Shown: one piece after another, positions 6,786-12,258 of the stretch
How the letters are laid out: every line of letters starts with the position of its first letter
How positions within the stretch are numbered: the stretch's first letter is position 1
Assembly: GCA_030640885.1 (NCBI GenBank)
Contig: DAOWIN010000147.1
Coordinates: 1-13,261 of the forward strand
Length of the DNA stretch: 13,261 nt
Source of the DNA: Candidatus Omnitrophota bacterium
GTDB lineage: Bacteria; Omnitrophota; 4484-213
Direction of reading: 5' to 3'
Program-made: the position numbers and the translations under genes
The notes under the pieces: generated by a model
Seen by the model: the letters and a program-made list of their open reading frames with translations, nothing else
What the model was told of the DNA's origin: nothing
The model's database searches: none

Positions 6786-7697
6786 ATGTCTTGGTTATTA
6801 ATCGCCATCATTGCTCATTTTCTCAACGCTGGTATTTTTATTATTGATAAGTACCTTTTAAAAAGAGGATTTCCCAATCCTTTAAGCTATGCTTTTTATA
6901 TGGGAATTCTTAGTATTTTTGTTCTTCTTTTAGCGCCGTTTGGTTTTTCCATACCCTCTGTCACTCAAATTATCATAAGTCTTGCTGCTGGAATTGTTTG
7001 GCTGTTAGCTATAATTATTTTTTATACTGCTTTACATAAAGGAGAAGCTTCAAGGGTTGTTCCGACAGTTGGCGGTCTCATTCCTCTTTTTACCCTAGCT
7101 TTAAGCTTTATATTTTTAGGTGAGCGATTAAGTTTAAAAGAATTATTTGCCTTTTGTTTATTGGTCAGCGGTGGAATAATTCTTTCTTTGTTAGTAACCA
7201 AAACCAAAGTTTTTTTCAAAGACAAGGAGATTGTTTTAACAAAAGCTTTTATACCAGCCCTGGGAGCAGCTTTAGTTTTTGCTGTTTATTTTGTGATGAT
7301 TAAATTTGTTTTTCTCAATCAGGACTTTGTTAGTGGGATTATCTGGATTCGCTTAGGAGCGGTTTTGGGAGCCTTACTTTTATTGATTCCTCTTTCTTTT
7401 CGTCAGATGATTTTTAAAAAAGGCGAAACCATTAAAACAAAGGCCCTTGGATTATTTCTTTCAGCCAAGAGCCTAGGGGCTTTGTCCGGACTTTTGCTTT
7501 ATTGGGCTATATTTTTAGGCAGCGTGACCTTGGTTAACGCCCTGCAGGGTGTTCAGTATTTATTTCTTTTAGTATTGGCCTTTCTTTTATTTAGGAAATT
7601 TCCTTCGTTGAAAGAGCAGTTTGAGAGAAGGGTTCTTGTTCAAAAAATCTTCGCCATCATCCTTATTTGCTTAGGGTTAATGGTGTTGGTTTTGTAA
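6786..7697 (+). CDS. EamA/DMT-superfamily permease
   Basis: This is a 303-aa integral membrane protein made almost entirely of hydrophobic helices, about ten by eye. It is arranged as two repeats of roughly 150 aa, as expected for the drug/metabolite transporter superfamily. Typical features are the first-repeat segment FYTALHKGEASRVVPTVGGLIPLFTLALSFIFLGERLSLKE (about residues 79-119), in which the pattern 'A...GEAS.V.P....P.......FLGE' is the EamA hallmark, and a second half with ALQGVQYLFLLVLAFLLF (about 252-269). The substrate cannot be inferred; relatives export amino acids, nucleosides, sugars or other metabolites. The gene begins 14 nt after uvrA and ends 8 nt before the glycosidase-like gene, so all three are probably on one transcript. 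No Shine-Dalgarno is visible upstream. Confidence 0.85.
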   Translation: MSWLLIAIIAHFLNAGIFIIDKYLLKRGFPNPLSYAFYMGILSIFVLLLAPFGFSIPSVTQIIISLAAGIVWLLAIIIFYTALHKGEASRVVPTVGGLIPLFTLALSFIFLGERLSLKELFAFCLLVSGGIILSLLVTKTKVFFKDKEIVLTKAFIPALGAALVFAVYFVMIKFVFLNQDFVSGIIWIRLGAVLGALLLLIPLSFRQMIFKKGETIKTKALGLFLSAKSLGALSGLLLYWAIFLGSVTLVNALQGVQYLFLLVLAFLLFRKFPSLKEQFERRVLVQKIFAIILICLGLMVLVL

Positions 7698-7705
7698 ATA
7701 ATAAT

Positions 7706-8701
7706 ATGATAAAGAGAATTTTTATTATTATAGGATTAGTTTTATTATTACTGCTTGTTGTTGTATTTTGCTACTTTTTTATCGGCAAAGCTAAGCCGGT
7801 TGAAAGCATTGATTTCGGCGTTACTTTTAGCAAGATTTACGCTGAACAATTAGGATTAGATTGGAAAGAAGCATATTTAGCCATTCTTGACGATTTGAGG
7901 ATTAAAAAAATTCGCTTAATTGCTTACTGGCCGGAAATTGAACCAGTTGAAGGAGAATTCGATTTTGAAGATTTGGATTGGCAAGTTGAGGAAGCCGAAA
8001 GAAAAGGTGTAGAAATAATTTTAGCTGTTGGCAGGCGACTTCCCAGATGGCCGGAATGCCATATTCCTGAATGGGCTGAAAATCTGCCGGAAAAAGAACA
8101 GCAGGAAGAGGTTTTAGTTGTTATTTCAAGGGTTATCGGGCACTATAAAGATAGGGAGATGATTAAATTCTGGCAAGTAGAAAATGAGCCATTTTTAAGA
8201 ACCTTTGGAGAGTGTCCGAAGATAGATAAAAAGTTTTTAGAAAGAGAGATTGCCCTAGTAAGATCTTTAGATGATAGGAAAATAATAATAACCGAAAGCG
8301 GCGAATTTAGTACTTGGATAGGAGCTGCCCGTAGAGCGGATATTTTAGGAACCACTCTTTATAGAACTGTTTGGGCAAAGTATCTGGACACTCATATTCG
8401 TTATCCGATTCCTGCAATTTTTTATCAAAGGAAAAGCGCTTTAATTAACAAGTTTTTTGATATTGATAAAATCATTGTTGTTGAATTACAAGCCGAGCCC
8501 TGGGGGCCAAAACAGAATTGGGATCTTTTGCTTACAACACAGTTTAAATTAATGAATAAAGAGGAGTTTAGAAAAAATATTGATTATACTAAAAGGGCTG
8601 GATTTTCCGAGGCTTATTTATGGGGAGTAGAATGGTGGTATTGGTTGAAAGCCAAGCATGATAATGAAAGTATGTGGGAGGAAGCGAGAGGTTTATTTTA
8701 G
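7706..8701 (+). CDS. Membrane-anchored clan GH-A glycoside hydrolase-like protein
   Basis: The product is 331 aa. Residues about 4-26 form a single strongly hydrophobic segment (IFIIIGLVLLLLLVVVF) with positive charge before it, so it is a signal anchor and the rest should face outside. The rest reads as a TIM-barrel glycosidase: LIAYWPEIEPVEGEFDFEDLD (71-91) matches the early barrel of GH-A enzymes, QVENEPF carries the candidate acid/base Glu161, and VVELQAEPWG (258-267) carries candidate nucleophile Glu260 or Glu264. It ends with an aromatic strand AYLWGVEWWYW. At about 300 residues this is a bare catalytic domain without binding modules. The substrate is unknown. ATG at 7706 is chosen because it gives a clean anchor; an extended start near 7667 would overlap the permease. 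It fits with the permease upstream and the ROK kinase downstream, as inference. Confidence 0.75.
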   Translation: MIKRIFIIIGLVLLLLLVVVFCYFFIGKAKPVESIDFGVTFSKIYAEQLGLDWKEAYLAILDDLRIKKIRLIAYWPEIEPVEGEFDFEDLDWQVEEAERKGVEIILAVGRRLPRWPECHIPEWAENLPEKEQQEEVLVVISRVIGHYKDREMIKFWQVENEPFLRTFGECPKIDKKFLEREIALVRSLDDRKIIITESGEFSTWIGAARRADILGTTLYRTVWAKYLDTHIRYPIPAIFYQRKSALINKFFDIDKIIVVELQAEPWGPKQNWDLLLTTQFKLMNKEEFRKNIDYTKRAGFSEAYLWGVEWWYWLKAKHDNESMWEEARGLF

Positions 8702-8719
8702 TTTAAAACTTTGAAATCT

Positions 8720-8817
8720 GTATATAATTTTTGCTTTTGTGGCAAGGGGGCGACCCTACAACCCCCCTATTGTTTTTACATTAAGGACTCCCCCTTGAAG
8801 TCGCAAAAATCATATAC
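8720..8817. repeat. Imperfect inverted-repeat element upstream of the ROK gene
   Basis: The left arm 8720-8755 and right arm 8785-8817 form two paired blocks. GTATAT-ATTTTTGC pairs with GCAAAAAT-ATATAC (one mismatch), and CAAGGGGG (8743-8750) pairs with CCCCCTTG (8790-8797). An asymmetric internal loop separates the blocks, and about 29 nt form the centre. The element fills most of the 130-bp gap and its right arm contains the putative promoter of the next gene. Confidence 0.75.
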
Positions 8818-8818
8818 T
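8795..8818 (+). promoter_or_regulatory. Possible promoter of the ROK kinase gene
   Basis: TATACT at 8813-8818 lies 13 nt before the ATG. A TTGAAG at 8795-8800 is 12 nt upstream of it, which is too short a spacer for a normal sigma-70 promoter and is the same unusual spacing as at uvrA. No ribosome binding site lies between it and the start codon. The support is weak. Confidence 0.4.
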
Positions 8819-8831
8819 AGATTTCCTCTTT

Positions 8832-9719
8832 ATGTACATAGGTCTAGATATCGGTGGTCATAAAATAAATAGCGTCTTAGTAAAAGGCAATAAAGTCATT
8901 CGAAGAATGAAGGTTGCGACCAAATCAATAAGCAATAAAAAAATAATAATTGCCCAGATTTTTGATTGTATTGAGCATTTAATGAGTAAGAAGAAAATTA
9001 AGGGAATTGGTATCGGGGCGCCAGGGCCGATAGATTTGAAAAAAGGGGTGGTTCTGAAGCCTCCTAACGTGAAAGCGTTAACCAATCTTCCTTTGGCTGA
9101 TTTAGTTCAGAAAAAATTCAAGATAAAAACAATGATAGATAATGATGTTAATTGTTTTGGTATAGCCGAAAGGTTGTTAGGAGCAGGCAAGGGGAAGCAA
9201 AATATTATTGGTTTGACCTTAGGTACTGGGCTGGGTGGTTGTTTAATTTTAAAAGGAAAACTCTTTTATGGAAGTCAAGGTAGCGCCGGTGAAATTGGTC
9301 ATATGATTATCAAGAAAGGTGGCTGGAAATGCAGCTGCGGAAATAATGGTTGTTTAGAGGCCTATGTTTCAACGAAGGGCACAATGCGAGTTGCCAAAGA
9401 AATTGGATGTAAGGGTACGATTCCCACAGAAATTATGAACTTAGCTAAGAAAGGCGATAAGAAAGCAATCAGGGTTTATCAAATAATAGGAGAGTATCTA
9501 GGAATTGGTTTGGCTAATTTGGTTAATATGCTAAATCCTGATATTATTATAATTGGAGGCGGGATAGCCAATGCAGGAAAGTTTATTTTTAATCCAGCCA
9601 GAAAAACAATGAAAGAAAACGTACTTTCTCCCTTGGCAAAAAATACTAAGGTCGTTAAAGCCAAACTCGGCGAAGACGCCGGAGCAATTGGCGCAGCGTT
9701 GTTATGGGATATTTTGTAA
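8832..9719 (+). CDS. ROK-family sugar kinase (glucokinase-like)
   Basis: ROK proteins phosphorylate glucose, N-acetylmannosamine or related sugars with ATP, or act as sugar-responsive repressors. This 295-aa protein is the kinase type, with no N-terminal DNA-binding domain. It starts at the phosphate-binding motif GLDIGGHK (His10 where the family usually has Thr). It has GIGAPGPID (about 60-68), the catalytic-base region IDNDVN with Asp105, GLTLGTGLGG (127-136), AGEIGHM with Glu154 and His157, and a zinc site CSCGNNGCLEAY with Cys167, Cys169 and Cys174. The C-terminal GGGIANAG and EDAGAIGAAL segments are intact. The sugar cannot be told. Its last 16 nt overlap the start of the winged-helix gene, so the two are translationally coupled. 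No Shine-Dalgarno is seen. Confidence 0.9.
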   Translation: MYIGLDIGGHKINSVLVKGNKVIRRMKVATKSISNKKIIIAQIFDCIEHLMSKKKIKGIGIGAPGPIDLKKGVVLKPPNVKALTNLPLADLVQKKFKIKTMIDNDVNCFGIAERLLGAGKGKQNIIGLTLGTGLGGCLILKGKLFYGSQGSAGEIGHMIIKKGGWKCSCGNNGCLEAYVSTKGTMRVAKEIGCKGTIPTEIMNLAKKGDKKAIRVYQIIGEYLGIGLANLVNMLNPDIIIIGGGIANAGKFIFNPARKTMKENVLSPLAKNTKVVKAKLGEDAGAIGAALLWDIL

Positions 9720-10030
9720 TTACAACTATAATTTTTATTTTTGTTGTTTTAATTTGGGTTGTTTTTGCCCTGGTTAAAGCCAGACAGAGAATTAAGCTTA
9801 GCAAAGAAAGGCCGATTTCTAATAGATTAGAAAAAGCCATTGAGTATCTTCAGAAGAAAGGCAAGATTACCAATGAAGAATATAGAAAGCTTAATAAGGT
9901 TAGTGATACAACCGCAGTTAAGGATTTGGACGAATTAGAGAGATTGGGACTGGTGAAACAAATAGGCAAAAAAGGAAGGAATGTTTACTATGTCTTGACA
10001 AAGGATTATCCACCGGTTATCCACAGCTGA
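9704..10030 (+). CDS. Membrane-anchored winged-helix (HTH) protein
   Basis: The product is 108 aa. Residues about 4-24 form one hydrophobic transmembrane helix (FVITTIIFIFVVLIWVVFAL), followed by a basic linker (KARQRIKLSKERP). Residues about 41-98 form a DeoR/GntR-like winged helix: AIEYLQKKGKITNEEYRKL, the recognition region SDTTAVKDLDELERLGLV, then a wing GKKGRNVYYVL. This should place a DNA-binding domain on the cytoplasmic face of the membrane, or it may be a protein-interaction winged helix. The ATG at 9704 lies inside the end of the ROK kinase gene (16-nt overlap, different frame). The precise family and target are unknown. The context suggests a regulator linked to sugar metabolism, which is inference. 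Confidence 0.75.
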   Translation: MGYFVITTIIFIFVVLIWVVFALVKARQRIKLSKERPISNRLEKAIEYLQKKGKITNEEYRKLNKVSDTTAVKDLDELERLGLVKQIGKKGRNVYYVLTKDYPPVIHS

Positions 10031-10032
10031 AC

Positions 10033-10060
10033 TTGACAGGCATTTCTTAGGAGTTAAAAT
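10033..10060 (+). promoter_or_regulatory. Promoter of the small RNA candidate
   Basis: TTGACA (10033-10038), a 16-nt spacer and TAAAAT (10055-10060) make a near-consensus sigma-70 promoter beginning 2 nt after the preceding stop codon. Transcription would start about 10066-10068. Confidence 0.7.
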
Positions 10061-10065
10061 AAAAA

Positions 10066-10138
10066 TGTGCAGTGGAAAATCTTCGGATTAGAAGCTGCAC
10101 ATAGAACAATCCTTCCTTCGGGAAGGGTTGTTCTTTTT
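10066..10138 (+). ncRNA. Candidate ~70-nt small RNA with two UUCG-capped hairpins
   Basis: Between a good promoter and a strong terminator lies a compact structured unit with no open reading frame. The first stem pairs ATGTGCAG (10065-10072) with CTGCACAT (10095-10102), adding a G-U pair inside. It encloses a smaller stem AATC-TTCG-GATT (10078-10089) closed by a C(UUCG)G tetraloop. The terminator follows one base later. The layout of own promoter, structured body and own terminator is that of an independent small RNA. It does not match a tRNA, and its size does not fit 6S RNA or tmRNA. It could instead be an attenuated leader of the downstream 62-aa gene. No RNA family was recognised. Confidence 0.6.
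10103..10138 (+). terminator. Intrinsic terminator with UUCG tetraloop
   Basis: AGAACAATCCTTCC (10103-10116) pairs with GGAAGGGTTGTTCT (10121-10134) over 14 pairs with one G-U. The loop is TTCG, and T residues run to 10138. This is a very stable Rho-independent terminator. Confidence 0.93.
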
Positions 10139-10164
10139 GCTATTTGTTTTTGTTTTGTTATACT
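10137..10164 (+). promoter_or_regulatory. Possible promoter of the 62-aa gene
   Basis: TATACT (10159-10164) is preceded at 16 nt by TTGCTA (10137-10142), right after the small RNA terminator. A start near 10171 would give a leader of about 54 nt. Confidence 0.5.
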
Positions 10165-10176
10165 TAAAAACAAGAG

Positions 10177-10221
10177 AAGGAACTAAACCAGTGTCCTTTA
10201 AAAACTTAATTTTAGGAGGAC
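10177..10221 (+). promoter_or_regulatory. Leader with alternative hairpins around the ribosome binding site
   Basis: AAGGAACT (10177-10184) can pair with AGTgTCCTT (10190-10198, one bulge). The same TCCT region (GTCCT, 10193-10197) can instead pair with AGGAC (10217-10221), which covers part of the Shine-Dalgarno AGGAGG (10214-10219). The two folds exclude each other, so the leader could switch translation. This is inferred from pairing only. Confidence 0.4.
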
Positions 10222-10224
10222 GAA

Positions 10225-10413
10225 ATGACAGAAAGCGAAGAATATTATAGATTTATTTTAACATTTGACAATAAGGAAAGGGAGATAACGTTAGATGGGA
10301 AAAGAGCAGAGGTTATTGTAAAATTCTTAGGACTACGATGGCCTACAACATATGCTCGTAGAGAAAATATGCTTTGTACTCTATTATTAGAGAAACCTAT
10401 GGGAAGTGAGTAA
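10225..10413 (+). CDS. Small protein of unknown function, 62 aa
   Basis: I do not recognise this family. The product is a soluble, charged 62-aa protein. It begins MTESEEYYRFILTFDNKEREITLDG, which looks like two short beta strands with a turn, followed by a helix-like stretch KRAEVIVKFLGL, then a basic and aromatic segment (RWPTTYARREN) and a short hydrophobic stretch (MLCTLLLEKP). It has no signal peptide or transmembrane helix. It is supported as a real gene by a perfect AGGAGG 5 nt before the ATG, the only strong Shine-Dalgarno in the window, and by its own terminator 17 nt after the stop and a plausible promoter. It therefore appears to be a single-gene unit with controlled translation. 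Confidence 0.7.
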   Translation: MTESEEYYRFILTFDNKEREITLDGKRAEVIVKFLGLRWPTTYARRENMLCTLLLEKPMGSE

Positions 10414-10429
10414 AGAAATAAAACTCAAT

Positions 10430-10460
10430 AGAACGAGGCCAAATACCTCGTTTTATTTTT
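10430..10460 (+). terminator. Terminator after the 62-aa gene
   Basis: AACGAGG (10432-10438) pairs with CCTCGTT (10446-10452), with a 7-nt loop. A T-rich tract TTTTATTTTT (10451-10460) follows. Confidence 0.85.
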
Positions 10461-10462
10461 TG

Positions 10463-10491
10463 TTGCCAAAATGGTAGTTTATTAGTATAAT
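10463..10491 (+). promoter_or_regulatory. Promoter of the cysteine desulfurase gene
   Basis: TTGCCA (10463-10468), a 17-nt spacer and TATAAT (10486-10491) form a good sigma-70 promoter. The ATG is only 7 nt after the -10 box, so initiation would fall at or beside the start codon: a leaderless mRNA is expected. Confidence 0.75.
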
Positions 10492-10498
10492 TCAGAAT

Positions 10499-11701
10499 AT
10501 GAAACAAGGGGCAAAAATTTATTTAGACTATGCGGCGACAACGCCAATAGACAAGAAAGTTTTAAAGGCAATGGCGCCGTATTTTTCTGAAAAATACGGT
10601 AATCCAACCTCTATCCATTCTTGGGGACAGGAAGCTCAAACAGCTATTGATAAGGCCAGAGAACAGGTGGCCAAATTTTTAAATTGTAAATCTTCAGAAA
10701 TTGTTTTCACTGGTTCAGCCAGCGAGAGTGACAATTTTGCAATTCGGGGATTGCTTAAAGCTTTAAAGCGTTGCAAGCGAGCCGGGGAGAAAATTCACAT
10801 CATCACTTCCCAGATTGAGCATAAGGCAGTATTGGAAACCTGTTATGATCTGGAAAAAGAAAATGTTAAAATAACATATCTGCCGGTGGGCAACGACGGA
10901 ATTATAAACTTAGATGATTTAAAGGCCGAAATTATTCCAGAAACTGATTTAGTTTCAATAATGTATGTTAATAATGAAACCGGGGCAATTCAGCCAATTC
11001 AAAAAATCGGCCGTTTACTTGAAGAAATTAACAAAAATAAAGAACACCGGATTTTTTTTCATACTGACGCAGTTCAGGCAGCTAATTGGTTAAACTGTGA
11101 TGTTGTTGAAAAATTGGGGGTTGATTTATTTACTTTATCTGGCCATAAAATTTATGGGCCAAAAGGAATTGGAGTTCTTTATATTCGGCAGGGAACACCG
11201 ATTTCTTCTATGATTACTGGCGGAGATCAGGAATGGGGATTGAGAGCAGGAACAGGGAATGTAGCTGCAATCGCAGGATTAGGATTTGCTCTTGAGCAAA
11301 TCAAGATACAAGATACAAGATACAAGATACAAACAGAAAAGTTAAGAGACAAATTAGTAAAAGGGGTTTTAACCAAAGTTTCCGAGAGTCAATTGAATGG
11401 CCCTGAGAAGCCAAAAGAAAGGGCGCCGCATATTGCTAATTTTAGTTTTAGAGGGGTTGAAGGAGAGAGCTTGGTTATAAGTTTAGATCAAGAGGGTATA
11501 GGAGCTTCTACTGGTTCAGCATGTACTTCTCGTGCACTTTTACCCTCTCACGTTTTAATGGCAATGGGGCTTTCGGAACTTCAAGCCCATTCGAGTCTAA
11601 GAGTGAGTTTGGGGAAATATACCACCACTAGAGAGATAGATTATTTCCTTAAAGTTTTGTGGACAGTAGTTGAGAGATTGAGGAAAATATCAGGACGGTA
11701 A
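10499..11701 (+). CDS. iscS: Cysteine desulfurase (NifS/IscS family)
   Basis: This PLP enzyme takes sulfur from L-cysteine and hands it as persulfide to the Fe-S scaffold and other acceptors. The 400-aa protein starts with IYLDYAATTPID, as the family does. It has His108 in QIEHKAVLE, VNNETGAIQP (157-166), HTDAVQA with Asp190, and the PLP lysine Lys217 in SGHKIYGPKG. GGDQEWGLRAGTGN (241-254) varies slightly from the usual GGGQE motif. The mobile-loop persulfide cysteine is Cys342 in STGSACTS, of the class-I NifS/IscS type. Its start is right behind a TATAAT box with no ribosome site. A four-copy AAGATAC heptamer array encodes residues 269-277 (KIQDTRYKI) without breaking the frame. The scaffold gene follows after 158 bp. 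The symbol iscS is by family; nifS or sufS-like usage is possible. Confidence 0.93.
   Translation: MKQGAKIYLDYAATTPIDKKVLKAMAPYFSEKYGNPTSIHSWGQEAQTAIDKAREQVAKFLNCKSSEIVFTGSASESDNFAIRGLLKALKRCKRAGEKIHIITSQIEHKAVLETCYDLEKENVKITYLPVGNDGIINLDDLKAEIIPETDLVSIMYVNNETGAIQPIQKIGRLLEEINKNKEHRIFFHTDAVQAANWLNCDVVEKLGVDLFTLSGHKIYGPKGIGVLYIRQGTPISSMITGGDQEWGLRAGTGNVAAIAGLGFALEQIKIQDTRYKIQTEKLRDKLVKGVLTKVSESQLNGPEKPKERAPHIANFSFRGVEGESLVISLDQEGIGASTGSACTSRALLPSHVLMAMGLSELQAHSSLRVSLGKYTTTREIDYFLKVLWTVVERLRKISGR
11303..11330. repeat. Heptanucleotide array (AAGATAC)x4 in the desulfurase gene
   Basis: Four perfect consecutive AAGATAC units make 28 bp. They encode a Lys/Gln/Asp/Thr/Arg-rich stretch in a surface region between conserved blocks. 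A change of one unit would frameshift the gene upstream of the catalytic Cys342 codon. Confidence 0.93.
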
Positions 11702-11708
11702 TTGTTAT

Positions 11709-11848
11709 AGTATTTCAGTATTATCCTTTAGCTCATTCTCGCCAGCCCAGCGGCTGACTCCGAGGTTTCGGCTGTTTTGCCCCTCATTTCATTCGGGGAC
11801 CGTGCCAAAACAGCCTCAAAATCCGTTAAAGGATAATACTGAAATACT
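11709..11848. repeat. 140-bp element with 22-bp perfect terminal inverted repeats
   Basis: AGTATTTCAGTATTATCCTTTA (11709-11730) is exactly repeated in reverse complement at 11827-11848. Inside are further stems: CAGCC/GGCTG (11743-11747 / 11752-11756), GGCTGTTTTG/CAAAACAGCC (11770-11779 / 11806-11815) and CCCC/GGGG (11780-11783 / 11795-11798). The core is more GC-rich than its surroundings and has no convincing ORF. It fills the desulfurase-scaffold gap. The candidates are a MITE-like non-autonomous element or a structured RNA. No target-site duplication is evident. Confidence 0.85.
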
Positions 11849-11859
11849 TTTTATATAAT

Positions 11860-12246
11860 ATGTACAATAAAAAGATTATTCAACATTTCACCAATCCCAA
11901 ATTTTTCGGGAAAATAAAGAATCCCGATGCTGTTGGTAATGCAGGAAACCCCAGATGCGGAGATCTTTTGACTTTATATTTGAAGGTTGATAATCCGCCA
12001 GCTAACAAAACTAAAAAAATAACAGATATCAGATTTCAGACGCTTGGATGTGCTAGTGCTATAGCTGCATCGGATATGATTTGTGAGCTAGCTAAAGGAA
12101 AAACTTTGGACAAAGCATTAAAAATTTCTTTTAAGGATGTTTCTAAAAGTTTGGGGGTTTTACCGCCATTAAAAATCCATTGTGCTCAGCTGGTCACAGA
12201 GGCCCTAAGAGATGCAATTGGGAAATATAAAAAACTATCAGGATGA
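11860..12246 (+). CDS. Fe-S cluster assembly scaffold (NifU N-terminal / IscU-like)
   Basis: This scaffold builds [2Fe-2S] or [4Fe-4S] clusters with sulfur from the upstream desulfurase. The 128-aa protein has all three ligand cysteines: Cys33 in GNPRCGD (with Asp35 following), Cys64 in TLGCASAIAASDM, and Cys108 in IHCAQL (with the preceding His107). It begins MYNKKIIQHFTNPKFFGKI, the typical 'hfxnPrn.G' start. It is a stand-alone scaffold domain without the NifU ferredoxin or C-terminal domains. A TATAAT directly abuts the ATG (11854-11859), too close to serve as its promoter in the usual way. Transcription may come from the upstream gene or from within the inverted-repeat element. No Shine-Dalgarno is visible. 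Confidence 0.93.
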   Translation: MYNKKIIQHFTNPKFFGKIKNPDAVGNAGNPRCGDLLTLYLKVDNPPANKTKKITDIRFQTLGCASAIAASDMICELAKGKTLDKALKISFKDVSKSLGVLPPLKIHCAQLVTEALRDAIGKYKKLSG

Positions 12247-12258
12247 AATAAGCACATT

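Noticed and set aside
7667..7705. A longer start for the glycosidase-like protein
   Set aside because: It overlaps the permease and adds residues before a clean signal anchor. ATG at 7706 is simpler.
10065..10138. tRNA or known structural RNA
   Set aside because: There is no cloverleaf, no T-loop consensus and no CCA end. It has two simple hairpins and a terminator.
11709..11848. Full insertion sequence
   Set aside because: The element is only 140 bp, has no transposase ORF and no visible target duplication.
11854..11859. TATAAT as the scaffold gene promoter
   Set aside because: It abuts the ATG, so transcription would begin inside the gene. It is kept only as a note.
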